Notes: generated from the letters alone by a model not told the origin. A DNA stretch of 64,000 bases from Paenirhizobium cremeum (GCF_022884085.1 NZ_JAGGCS010000001.1:427251-491250), one strand, 5' to 3'. Positions 57,472 through 64,000 are shown, numbered from the stretch's first letter. Numbers and translations are program-made.

Positions 57472-57486
57472 TGGTGGGCCCGGAGG
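57472..57486. repeat. Right copy of 15-bp direct repeat, candidate attachment core
   Basis: Identical to 55419-55433. It marks the boundary between the DUF4238/NADAR module and the mobilisation module. The flanks differ on both sides, so the identity ends exactly at 15 bases. Confidence 0.55.
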
Positions 57487-57640
57487 GCCTGCCGAATTCC
57501 AAGAAATTCAGCAGCTTAACCCCGTGTGGGACGAAGACCCCATTTTATAAAAATCAATGGCTTAGTAAAGCCGCCGTCCCACTTTTTCCGGCCGTTTCCG
57601 CCCCTTCTTTCCCGGTCGCGTGGCGACCAGGGAGGCGTGC

Positions 57641-58402
57641 ATGAGCGGGGCGCGGCCGTTTCGGGACGTGAAGCTGCAATGGCTTCAGCAGTTGAGCTGC
57701 GACAAGGATTTGAGCGACAGCGCGCGATCCGTGGCGCTCTACATCATCACCACGCATTTGAACGGCCACACCGAGAAGGCGTGGCCGTCCTATCAAACGA
57801 TTGCCGACGCGACCGGCAAGAGCGTCAAGACCATTCAGCGCGCCGTCCGTGAACTTGAAGTCAAAGGATGGTTCGAGGTCCAGCGCGGAAATGGCGTCGG
57901 GCACAACACAGAATATCGTCCCTCAGCGGCGTCGATTTTACGCGCATCGGACGCCCGCGAAAAGACGGACAAAGTTGTCACCCTTTACCCTGACAAAGGC
58001 GGTCAAAATCGTCCGGAAAGGCGGTCAGATGTGTCCAGCGAAGGGGGACAAATATGTCCACCAAACCCAGAGAAAGAAAAAATATATAAACCTAACCCGC
58101 GCGAGGACGCCCCGCCGCGCGTCGAGACGCGGCGAGCCGTCCCGCTCGTTTTCGTGGCCGAGACCAAGGCGGATCAGGTCGAGCAATGGCGCACCTGGTT
58201 ACGACGTCACGGCTTTCCCTCGATCGACACCTTGGGCATGCGGACGGTGAAAACCGGAAAACCGGGCTATGCCTTGCCCAGCTATTGGCCACCGGACGAT
58301 GCGAGCCCGAGTGCGCTGGATTGGATCGCTTTCTTCAGCCGTCGCCGTGACCACATCGCCGACGAAACCGCCCGGCAGACGACAGTCCGGAGGGTTTCAT
58401 GA
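57641..58402 (+). CDS. HTH_36 domain protein, replication-initiator-like
   Basis: 253 residues from ATG 57641 with AGGGAGG 6 bases upstream. The N-terminal winged HTH (about 20-90) reads SYQTIADATGKSVKTIQRAV followed by RELEVKGWFEV. The rest is polar and poorly conserved until a C-terminal LDWIAFFSRRRDH. Such proteins often start replication of, or regulate, plasmids and mobile islands. It overlaps mobC by 4 bases (ATGA), making it the first gene of the mob operon. Confidence 0.75.
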   Translation: MSGARPFRDVKLQWLQQLSCDKDLSDSARSVALYIITTHLNGHTEKAWPSYQTIADATGKSVKTIQRAVRELEVKGWFEVQRGNGVGHNTEYRPSAASILRASDAREKTDKVVTLYPDKGGQNRPERRSDVSSEGGQICPPNPEKEKIYKPNPREDAPPRVETRRAVPLVFVAETKADQVEQWRTWLRRHGFPSIDTLGMRTVKTGKPGYALPSYWPPDDASPSALDWIAFFSRRRDHIADETARQTTVRRVS

Positions 58403-58881
58403 CGGCTGGCGATTTGAAGGGAGCAAGGCGACCCCTGTCATACGGCGAGCCTTCTGACAGGGAGCCTTGTGAGGGGAGGCAGGCCTCCCCTTCAAACCCC
58501 ACCAAGAACGCCCGGCGATCGCCCAAAGGCGACCTCAATGCCGTCGTGGTTTTCCGTTGCACGGCATCGGAAAAGCAGGCGCTGACCACACGCGCGGCGC
58601 GGGCCGGTCTGCCCTTCGCCACGCTGATGCGGGAAGCGCTCGGCCTCACCGAGGCGCGCCGCCGCCGTCCGGTTCCCAAGGTGGACCCGGAGCTGGTGCG
58701 CGCCGTCGCCCGGATCGGCGGCAACCTCAACCAGATCGCGCGATGGCTGAACACGGCCCAGGCGCAGGGCCAGTTGTCCGCCATCGACGCAATCACGGTT
58801 GCCGCCCGCCTGGTCGCCATCGAGCGGGCGCTATCGGAAACGCTTGAGCAGTTCACGGCCAAGGATGGCGCGCCGTGCTGA
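58399..58881 (+). CDS. mobC: MobC/MbeC-like relaxosome accessory protein
   Basis: 160 residues. A 45-residue polar N-terminus is followed by a ribbon-helix-helix (VVVFRCTASEKQALTTRAAR) and the MobC signature RIGGNLNQIARWLN near residue 110. MobC proteins bind oriT and open the nick region for the relaxase. The start overlaps the previous stop (ATGA), and its end overlaps the relaxase start by 7 bases. The DNA for its variable N-terminus contains two perfect hairpins that may be the transfer origin. Confidence 0.85.
   Translation: MTAGDLKGARRPLSYGEPSDREPCEGRQASPSNPTKNARRSPKGDLNAVVVFRCTASEKQALTTRAARAGLPFATLMREALGLTEARRRRPVPKVDPELVRAVARIGGNLNQIARWLNTAQAQGQLSAIDAITVAARLVAIERALSETLEQFTAKDGAPC
58433..58490. 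promoter_or_regulatory. Candidate oriT (two hairpins) inside the 5' part of mobC
   Basis: CCCTGTCA (58433-58440) pairs with TGACAGGG (58455-58462), and GGGGAGGC (58473-58480) with GCCTCCCC (58483-58490); both stems are perfect 8-bp. They lie just before the relaxase gene, where relaxosome binding sites are expected. No nick site could be identified. Confidence 0.4.
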
Positions 58882-60500
58882 TCAAGTTCTTCCGAAACGG
58901 CCAGGGCGGCGGATCGGGACCGGTTGACTATCTGGTCGAGCGCGACGTCGTCGCTTACGACCAGAACCGCAACGCGATCCGCGACGAGCACGGTGAGATC
59001 ATGCTGTTTGCCCGCGAGCCGCTGCCGGAAGTGCTGCGTGGCGATGCCGACCGCATGCGCGCGCTGATCGACGCATGCCCGCACCAGCGGACCTATCGTG
59101 CCGGCGTCATCGCCTTCACGGCGGAAGACGCGCCGGACCCTGTCCAGCAACGGCAGGTCATGGACGCCTTCGAGAGCCTTGCCTTTGCCGGCCTCGAACC
59201 CGACCAGCACGATATGCTTTGGGTCCGCCATACCCATGAGGGCCGCGTCGAACTGCATTTCGTGACGCCGCGCATGGAGCTTGTGAGCGGTCGCAGCCTC
59301 AACATCGCGCCGCCTGGCTACCAGAAGCATTACGACGCCTTGCGCGATGTTCTGAACAAGGAACACGGCTGGAATGACCCAATGGCGCCGGAGCGCGCCC
59401 GCGAGACAGTCAGTCTCATCGAAAGCGTCAGGCGCGGCGATACCCGCGAGCTGATCCATGACTGGATCGTTCAGCGCATCGAGACCGGCCAAATCCATGA
59501 CCGCCCGAGCATGACCGAGGCCCTGACGGCGGCGGGTTTTGACCTGCCGCGCGCCGGCAAAAACTACATCACCGTGCGCGATCCGGAGACGGACGAGCGC
59601 TGGCGTCTGAAAGGAGACCTGTTCCGTGAAAACTGGACCCGAGAGAATACCCTTGAGCGAGCGCTTGAAAGAGCGGCTGGCGAGCCCAGCCGTTCCGGAA
59701 GCCGACTCGACGCCATCGCTCCCGACGAGCTTCGAGACCGATTGGAGCGAAGCCTTGAAGCGCGCGCAAGCTACAATCGAGACCGATATCCGCAGCTTCA
59801 CGGACGCGAACCGCCAGCACTTGAGCGAGGCACTGGCGACGACCGAGGCGGACGTGAACCGGCTCCGGTCGATGGTGCAGCCGTTCTTCCTGACCATGGG
59901 CGCGGTGACGTTGCTGATCGTCCTGTTGAGCTTCACCGCGAGCTGGTTTTGGGCGGGGCTGATGATCGACCGCGCCCAGAACGCCAGCCTTTGGCAAATG
60001 GGCTTGCAGATCAACCAGACCAGCAACGGCAAAGTCCTGACCTGGGACGTCAACCGCCTTCAGCTGACCACCTGCCAGGCCGGGCCCGCCAAAACACCAT
60101 GCCTGAAGATCGTCCAGGGAGATTGACCGATGACCACACCTACCAGACCACCGATGCCCGAGAGCCTGTCGCCGCTGGAGCGCGAATTGCTGGGTTACGT
60201 CGAGACGTTGATGAACGCATTGAGCAGCGGGACCGCGCAGTTCGAGGCGCTGGAGAAACGCTCGACCGACATAATCGAAAACCGGCAAGCGGCTTTGGAA
60301 GGATCGCTGAAATCGCTCATCGCGTCACAGGCTACGTTCATGAACGCCTGGCTCGCCTCCGGCAATCCTTCCAGCGACACGGCCTCGACCGAGCTGACGG
60401 AAGCGTTCGCCCTGCTGGAGCAAGCCGAAGCGATGCTGGAGGCGGTCGCGCCGCCGACGTGACAGCCCGACCGCCTGCGCCAAGTCGCGGCCGTAACTGA
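58875..60500 (+). CDS. mobA: ColE1/MbeA-type relaxase (MOB_P5-like) with overprinted 3' half
   Basis: 541 residues from GTG 58875. The N-terminus (KFFRNGQGGGSGPVDYL) and the following 200 residues match the ColE1 MbeA pattern (ALIDACP, AGVIAFTAED, TPRMELVSGR). The ColE1 metal motif H-x6-E-x-N reads here His119-Glu126-His128 (RHTHEGRVELHFV), so Asn is replaced by His. The relaxase domain ends near residue 250. Beyond it the protein is Arg/Asp/Pro-rich and of low complexity, because this DNA also encodes two proteins in another frame. It nicks oriT and leads DNA into the recipient. Confidence 0.88.
   Translation: MLIKFFRNGQGGGSGPVDYLVERDVVAYDQNRNAIRDEHGEIMLFAREPLPEVLRGDADRMRALIDACPHQRTYRAGVIAFTAEDAPDPVQQRQVMDAFESLAFAGLEPDQHDMLWVRHTHEGRVELHFVTPRMELVSGRSLNIAPPGYQKHYDALRDVLNKEHGWNDPMAPERARETVSLIESVRRGDTRELIHDWIVQRIETGQIHDRPSMTEALTAAGFDLPRAGKNYITVRDPETDERWRLKGDLFRENWTRENTLERALERAAGEPSRSGSRLDAIAPDELRDRLERSLEARASYNRDRYPQLHGREPPALERGTGDDRGGREPAPVDGAAVLPDHGRGDVADRPVELHRELVLGGADDRPRPERQPLANGLADQPDQQRQSPDLGRQPPSADHLPGRARQNTMPEDRPGRLTDDHTYQTTDAREPVAAGARIAGLRRDVDERIEQRDRAVRGAGETLDRHNRKPASGFGRIAEIAHRVTGYVHERLARLRQSFQRHGLDRADGSVRPAGASRSDAGGGRAADVTARPPAPSRGRN
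59626..60126 (+). CDS. MobB/MbeB-like membrane protein, nested in the relaxase gene
   Basis: 166 residues in the +1 frame relative to the relaxase, GTG 59626 behind AAAGGAG (9-base spacing). A predicted coiled-coil part (DWSEALKRAQATIETDIRSF and DANRQHLSEALATTEADVNR) precedes one strong membrane helix (FFLTMGAVTLLIVLLSFTAS). ColE1 MbeB has the same coiled-coil-plus-membrane plan and is likewise embedded in mbeA; it helps the relaxase meet the transfer machinery. Its stop is 3 bases before the next nested gene. Confidence 0.8.
   Translation: MKTGPERIPLSERLKERLASPAVPEADSTPSLPTSFETDWSEALKRAQATIETDIRSFTDANRQHLSEALATTEADVNRLRSMVQPFFLTMGAVTLLIVLLSFTASWFWAGLMIDRAQNASLWQMGLQINQTSNGKVLTWDVNRLQLTTCQAGPAKTPCLKIVQGD
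60130..60462 (+). CDS. MobD/MbeD-like protein, nested in the relaxase gene
   Basis: 110 residues in the same +1 frame as the MobB-like gene; ATG 60130 with AGGGAG upstream. LSPLERELLGYVETLMNAL resembles the N-terminal helix of MbeD/MobD proteins, followed by a long helical, coiled-coil-like region (STDIIENRQAALEGSLKSLI). It is entirely inside the relaxase gene, as mbeD is in ColE1. Exact role is not established in this group; MbeD is linked to plasmid entry exclusion and transfer. Confidence 0.75.
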   Translation: MTTPTRPPMPESLSPLERELLGYVETLMNALSSGTAQFEALEKRSTDIIENRQAALEGSLKSLIASQATFMNAWLASGNPSSDTASTELTEAFALLEQAEAMLEAVAPPT

Positions 60501-60528
60501 TCCTCATTTCCGTCCGGAGTTTCGAGCC

Positions 60529-62382
60529 ATGAATTTGATTATTCAGCCCTATCGCTATGCCCTTTCCATTGCCGTCGTGGCGGCCGGTTTCCTGCTGATG
60601 GAGACAGCGCCGTTGTTCTGGCCACCCATCTACCAAAACGCGCGCGCCGCGATCCTGGTCATGTTTTGCGGGTTTGCGCTGCTGACCTTGGTGGGAGACA
60701 CCCAGGGCCGCATCCGCAGCGCGTCGGGCTTAGCTGTGGGGGCTGCCCTCCTTGCCGCGTCTGCTCTCGCCCTTACCGACCCCACCATTGCGGCAGCCGT
60801 CCTGCTCGACAGCTTCAAGGCTTGGCGCAATGCCGGGTATTCCGGAATCGAGAGCATCCGAGGCATGGTTTCGACATGGAACCGCTTCACAGAGGTGCAA
60901 AAGCTTGGTGTGCAAACCAGCCTCGCCATCGGCCTGCCTGTGCCGCTGTTCCTCATTCTGCGAGCGATTTCGATTGCCGCCCCCGCTTCGTCTAGCCGGG
61001 TTTCAAAACAAGGCCCATGGCGCGCCCGGTGGATGAACCGGAACGAGTTGCGCCAGCTCCGGCACAACGACACGGGCTTGCCGCTCGGTCTCTCCGGCGG
61101 CGCGATGCTGCGCTATCGCCCCAACGCGAAGACCGGATGGCGTGCCGGCCACCATGTCGCCATCGCCGGCACGCGCGCCGGGAAAGGCGTGTCCGTCGTC
61201 ATTCCCTCAATCATCGACCATGACGGACCGGTCGCCGTCCTCGACATCAAGGGGGAAAACTTCGCCGTCACCCGCCGCTATCGCCGATCGCTCGGGCGCC
61301 AGGTCGTGGTTCTCAATCCCTTCGGCGTCATCGAGCCGTCGAAGGATCGTTTCAACCCACTCGACTATATCCGGCAAGCGCATCTGGTCCGTGACATCGA
61401 AGTCATTGCCGAGGGACTTGTTCGACCGGAAGGCGGAAACGGCTCGCACTTTGCCGAAATGGCGAAATCCATGATTGCCGCCGTGATCGAGGTCGTCATG
61501 ACCAAGCGCTTGGAAGCCGATCGCAACCTGATCACCGTCATGGACCTGCTGTTTTCGGCCGGCTTTGAAAAGACGCTGACGGAATGGGCCGGAGCGCCGG
61601 AGACCTTCGGCACTCGTCCGGCCGCAGCCGCCGCCACCTTCCTCGCAGCCGGCGAGAACGAGCGCGGTGCGATCAAAACGACAATCAAGAAGGCCTTCGA
61701 TTGGGCGCGTTCCGACGAACTGCGCAGTTTCCTCAGCGCCTCCACATGCTCGCTCGAAAACCTGTTTGAGGGACGAGCCGACCTCTTCATGGTCGTGCCG
61801 CTCGACCAGGTGGACGCTCAGGCCGTCTTTCTCCGGCTGCTGACAAACATCATTCTTGGAATGGCTGTCCGACTGGAGGGGGCCAGGAGGCCGAAAAAGA
61901 ATGTGCTGCTGGTGCTGGACGAGTTTGTCCGCCTCGGCCGGATGGAAAAGCTGATCAACATCGCCAACGTTGCCGCCGGCTGCGGCATCGAGGCGCTGTT
62001 CATCACCCAGGACAAGGGGCAAATCGAAAGCGTCTATGGCAAGGGCGACACCGCCAGCATTCTCGGCTCCTGCGTCACCACCCGCATTTTCGGTCTCGGC
62101 CGCGCCGAGTTCGAAACCGCCAATTGGGCCGCGAATGCCCTTGGCGATCAGACGGTGCTTACCCGCACGAAGCAATCGTCTGCGAAGTTCGGGGAGAGCC
62201 GCAAGACCTCAACTGTCGAGCAACGGCAGAAGCTCATGACCGCCGATCAGATCCTGGAAATGAAGACCGGTAAGATGCTGCTGCTCGCAGGATCGAAACC
62301 GCCAGCGCTGGTTGACGCGATCGTATCGCACCGGCATTCGGCATATCGAGGGAAGCTGGACCGGAATCCGATGGTACCGTAG
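60529..62382 (+). CDS. VirD4/TraG-family type IV coupling protein
   Basis: 617 residues. N-terminal membrane helices (about 10-30, 40-58, 65-85, 128-146) are followed by the ATPase core with Walker A AGTRAGKGVSVV (near residue 215) and Walker B LLVLDEFVRLG (near 465). TraG/VirD4 hallmarks such as DIKGENFAVT and FITQDKGQIESVYG are present. Coupling proteins bring the relaxosome to a type IV secretion channel. ATG 60529, 28 bases after the relaxase stop. No mating-pair-formation genes are in the window. Confidence 0.92.
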   Translation: MNLIIQPYRYALSIAVVAAGFLLMETAPLFWPPIYQNARAAILVMFCGFALLTLVGDTQGRIRSASGLAVGAALLAASALALTDPTIAAAVLLDSFKAWRNAGYSGIESIRGMVSTWNRFTEVQKLGVQTSLAIGLPVPLFLILRAISIAAPASSSRVSKQGPWRARWMNRNELRQLRHNDTGLPLGLSGGAMLRYRPNAKTGWRAGHHVAIAGTRAGKGVSVVIPSIIDHDGPVAVLDIKGENFAVTRRYRRSLGRQVVVLNPFGVIEPSKDRFNPLDYIRQAHLVRDIEVIAEGLVRPEGGNGSHFAEMAKSMIAAVIEVVMTKRLEADRNLITVMDLLFSAGFEKTLTEWAGAPETFGTRPAAAAATFLAAGENERGAIKTTIKKAFDWARSDELRSFLSASTCSLENLFEGRADLFMVVPLDQVDAQAVFLRLLTNIILGMAVRLEGARRPKKNVLLVLDEFVRLGRMEKLINIANVAAGCGIEALFITQDKGQIESVYGKGDTASILGSCVTTRIFGLGRAEFETANWAANALGDQTVLTRTKQSSAKFGESRKTSTVEQRQKLMTADQILEMKTGKMLLLAGSKPPALVDAIVSHRHSAYRGKLDRNPMVP

Positions 62383-62474
62383 GTTTGCGCTCGCCATTTA
62401 GTTGTTGTCTCTTCAAGCCTTGCCCGGAATGACGTTGGCGGGTATCCAGTTTTACACAGGATATGGGAGCGTGA

Positions 62475-63326
62475 ATGTCTACAATCTCCGTTGGCAAATA
62501 CGAGGTTTCGGTACCGACGGTGAAATCTCTGTTCATCGAAATGTACTTTCAAGACCTGCGGTTAGCGAGCGGCACGGGAACTCTGGTCGCTTTTGATCGC
62601 GAAAGTCACTGCGCTCTCGTTACCAACCGCCACAACGTCACCGGTCGTGATCAAGTGACCGGAAAATGTCTTAGCAAGAACGCCGCGATTCCCGACAGCG
62701 TAGTTATCCATTTTCACGGATCAGGAGAACGCGCTGGCGAGTGGCTACCAATTCGACTTCCCCTGTATCGTCAAGATGGAACACCCTACTGGATCGAGCA
62801 CCCGCGGTTAGGCGCGGTTGCTGATATTGTTGCACTCAATTTGAGCTGGGGCGGTGATGTCCTAAAGTACCCTTACTACCTAAATACGGCTCTCGATAGA
62901 AAATCGATTCAAGTCGGCCCCGCAGAAGCCGTCAGTGTAATAGGGTTTCCCTTTGGCCTGTCGTCGATACAACGATTTCCGATTTGGGCAACTGGTTTCC
63001 TTGCTCAAGAACTGGAATTGATTTCGCCAGACGACCCAACCTTTTTGATCGATTGCCGAACAAGGCAAGGGCAATCCGGTTCAGCCGTCATTGCCTACCG
63101 AGTAGGTAACCATCGTATCCTTGGGGCAGATGGACGAATTGCATCGGTTCTTTCTCCACACCCGGTTTGGGAGTTTCTTGGCATATATTCTGGGCGGCTA
63201 AATCCGGAATCGGATTTGGGGAAGGTTTGGCATGTGTCAGCTGTCGAGGAGCTTGTGATTGCTGCTGCTGAGGATGATGAAAGAAGACGTGTGAGAGCGG
63301 CGCAAAATGGAGCGGATCAGGCGTAG
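62475..63326 (+). CDS. Trypsin-like serine protease (cargo)
   Basis: 283 residues from ATG 62475 with GGGAGCG 6 bases upstream. The catalytic triad can be placed as His53 (VTNRHNVTG), Asp117 (VADIVALNL) and Ser201 (RQGQSGSAVI). No signal peptide or membrane segment, so it is cytoplasmic, unlike most bacterial trypsins. Base composition is clearly lower in GC than in the mob genes. Intracellular trypsin-like proteases on mobile DNA are often effectors in phage-defence modules; here no partner nuclease or sensor is visible, so this remains inference. Confidence 0.8.
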   Translation: MSTISVGKYEVSVPTVKSLFIEMYFQDLRLASGTGTLVAFDRESHCALVTNRHNVTGRDQVTGKCLSKNAAIPDSVVIHFHGSGERAGEWLPIRLPLYRQDGTPYWIEHPRLGAVADIVALNLSWGGDVLKYPYYLNTALDRKSIQVGPAEAVSVIGFPFGLSSIQRFPIWATGFLAQELELISPDDPTFLIDCRTRQGQSGSAVIAYRVGNHRILGADGRIASVLSPHPVWEFLGIYSGRLNPESDLGKVWHVSAVEELVIAAAEDDERRRVRAAQNGADQA

Positions 63327-63363
63327 CCTGCGCGTATCACTAGGCTGAAAGCTCAAGTCGATG

Positions 63364-63377
63364 TTCCCGTTCGGGAA
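63364..63377. promoter_or_regulatory. Operator palindrome 1 of HipB-type repressor
   Basis: TTCCCGTTCGGGAA, with 6-bp arms around TT. It shares its arms with the palindrome at 63413-63426, 49 bases away. This spacing fits two dimers of a HipB-type repressor with DNA bending between them. Confidence 0.65.
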
Positions 63378-63412
63378 ATTTCTCTCGAAAAGATAGCTGA
63401 TATGGCGTTTTT

Positions 63413-63426
63413 TTCCCGATCGGGAA
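63413..63426. promoter_or_regulatory. Operator palindrome 2 of HipB-type repressor
   Basis: TTCCCGATCGGGAA, a perfect 14-bp palindrome ending 5 bases before the repressor's ATG at 63432. It covers the ribosome-binding region, so the upstream ATG at 63402 is unlikely to be used. Confidence 0.7.
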
Positions 63427-63431
63427 CAAAT

Positions 63432-63662
63432 ATGGCGAAGCAAGTCAAAAATCCAGCCGACATCGGCGCCTTGGTTCGCAGCACGCGCAAGGATCAAAAC
63501 TTGCGCCAGGATGAGCTTGCCGGCGTTTCGGGCGTCGGCCTCCGGTTTATTGTCGATCTCGAAGCAGGCAAGCCGACAGCACAGATCGGAAAAGTCTTGC
63601 AGGTTCTACAAACGCTCGGCTGTTCGATCGATATTTTGGCTCCTGGCGCGCGTCGAAAATGA
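63432..63662 (+). CDS. HipB/Y4mF-type XRE transcriptional repressor
   Basis: 76 residues. A single Cro/C1-type HTH fills most of the protein: IGALVRSTRKDQNLRQDELA, VSGVGLRFIVDLEAGKPTAQ and a final GCSIDILAPG strand that in HipB forms the dimer interface. Two operator palindromes precede it, so it autoregulates. Family members are antitoxins paired with HipA kinases. No HipA is encoded downstream; only a short interrupted frame begins at the ATGA overlap. Confidence 0.82.
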   Translation: MAKQVKNPADIGALVRSTRKDQNLRQDELAGVSGVGLRFIVDLEAGKPTAQIGKVLQVLQTLGCSIDILAPGARRK

Positions 63663-63814
63663 CGGTAAGGGTTCCCGTTGTCTCGTGAGACAAAAGAGTT
63701 ATCGGGGGAATTCCAACATTGTGGGCGCGGCAACAGGTGCGGCCCTTTTGGGCGGATACCGATGCGGCAAATGCCCTGCACAACATATCGGCGGCGAGCA
63801 ATAGAAAAAAGTGA
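63659..63814 (+). pseudogene. Possible interrupted small ORF coupled to the HipB-type gene
   Basis: ATG 63659 overlaps the repressor stop (ATGA). The frame reads nine codons (MTVRVPVVS), meets TGA at 63686-63688, then stays open for 41 more codons to TGA 63812-63814, ending in ADTDAANALHNISAASNRKK. The second part looks protein-like, but no family is recognised. Either the remnant of a second gene or chance. Confidence 0.25.
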
Positions 63815-63971
63815 CAAGAATTATCCAAACCGCCTCAACTTAAAGCAGAACACTGCGCTTGACCGAAAGCCGATCTCAATCCATCGGTAAGCGCTGAAAA
63901 CATACGAAGTTTAAGAGCGATTGATATGATTGCTAATGTAATGGTCGGTAGTGCCCCCATGGGCTCGTTAA

Positions 63972-64000
63972 TGAACCGCCCCGGCTTGGCCGGAGACCGT
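63972..64000. mobile_element. Possible insertion-sequence terminus at the right window edge
   Basis: The last 29 bases begin TGAACCGCCCCGG and continue as CTTGGCCGGAGACCGT, resembling the terminal inverted repeats of IS3-group elements. Only one end is in the window and no transposase is visible. Confidence 0.35.

Larger units (their letters stand above)
57097..57640. other. 544-base junction region of two mobile modules
   Basis: No gene is supported. From left to right it holds a tRNA-like fragment (57210-57240), TGCCAACAA repeats (57313-57365), a long inverted repeat (57382-57447), three TGGACG repeats at 10-base steps (57443-57468), the right 15-bp repeat (57472-57486), and small hairpins before the HTH_36 gene (GGCTT/AAGCC near 57562; GGTCGC 57614-57619 with GCGACC 57623-57628). 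Confidence 0.6.

Noticed and set aside
57287..57550. 87-codon open frame across the attachment repeats
   Set aside because: It covers the inverted repeat, phased repeats and 15-bp core. No ribosome site or protein family fits.
60130..60500. The idea that the relaxase ends before the nested genes
   Set aside because: The relaxase frame stays open to 60500, and the ColE1 precedent has a full-length relaxase over its nested genes. Both readings were kept.
63402..63431. ATG 63402 as start of the HipB-type repressor
   Set aside because: The operator palindrome lies between this ATG and 63432, so the coding sequence would begin inside its own control region.

Overview
The window is GC-rich chromosomal DNA from an alphaproteobacterium, most likely a member of the Rhizobiaceae. 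The grounds are the gene families (several complete ABC uptake systems, a BKACE/carnitine dehydrogenase module, B12-dependent MetH), an intergenic mosaic palindrome of the type common in rhizobia, and the codon bias. No rRNA gene, intact tRNA gene or CRISPR array was seen.

Region 1 (1-14.4 kb). After a truncated L,D-transpeptidase gene and a solitary ParA-like ATPase come five minus-strand genes: amidohydrolase of the N-formylglutamate type, APC permease, glutamine-synthetase-like ligase, aldehyde dehydrogenase and iron alcohol dehydrogenase. Together they could import an amino alcohol, gamma-glutamylate it, oxidise it twice and release glutamate. An RpiR/SIS regulator is divergent, and a binding-protein/permease/permease/ATPase ABC system plus a lone DhaL-domain protein follow it.

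Region 2 (14.4-33.2 kb). A LuxR-type regulator is divergent from a polyamine-type ABC system followed by an SDR. A GlxA/AraC-type regulator is then divergent from a carnitine/gamma-butyrobetaine operon: BKACE, L-carnitine dehydrogenase-thioesterase fusion, acyl-CoA dehydrogenase, NDP-forming CoA ligase and CaiD. A complete Opp/Dpp-type ABC importer follows in the same direction.

Region 3 (33.2-55.1 kb). This holds an acyltransferase, an HTH regulator divergent from an orphan paralogue of the Opp-type binding protein, a CocE/NonD hydrolase, a zinc alcohol dehydrogenase, an ACT protein, an MHS-type transporter, an esterase, a PP2C-like phosphatase, metH with a palindromic operator, an AGE-family isomerase, an ABC export operon (LolD-like ATPase, FtsX-type permease, HlyD adaptor) and a second zinc alcohol dehydrogenase.

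Region 4 (55.4-64 kb). This part is accessory DNA. A 15-bp direct repeat that looks like a tRNA 3' end (55419 and 57472) brackets a 2-kb module with a DUF4238 gene and a NADAR/YbiA gene. To the right lies a mobilisable element: HTH_36 protein, MobC, a ColE1/MbeA-type relaxase whose 3' half contains MbeB-like and MbeD-like genes in another frame, and a VirD4/TraG coupling protein. Its cargo is a trypsin-like protease and a HipB-type repressor with two operator palindromes. The right edge may be the end of an insertion sequence. The orientation of the repeats predicts an intact tRNA gene on the minus strand beyond the right end. The ColE1-like nested mob module on an alphaproteobacterial element with its own coupling protein, and the amino-alcohol operon, are the most interesting parts.
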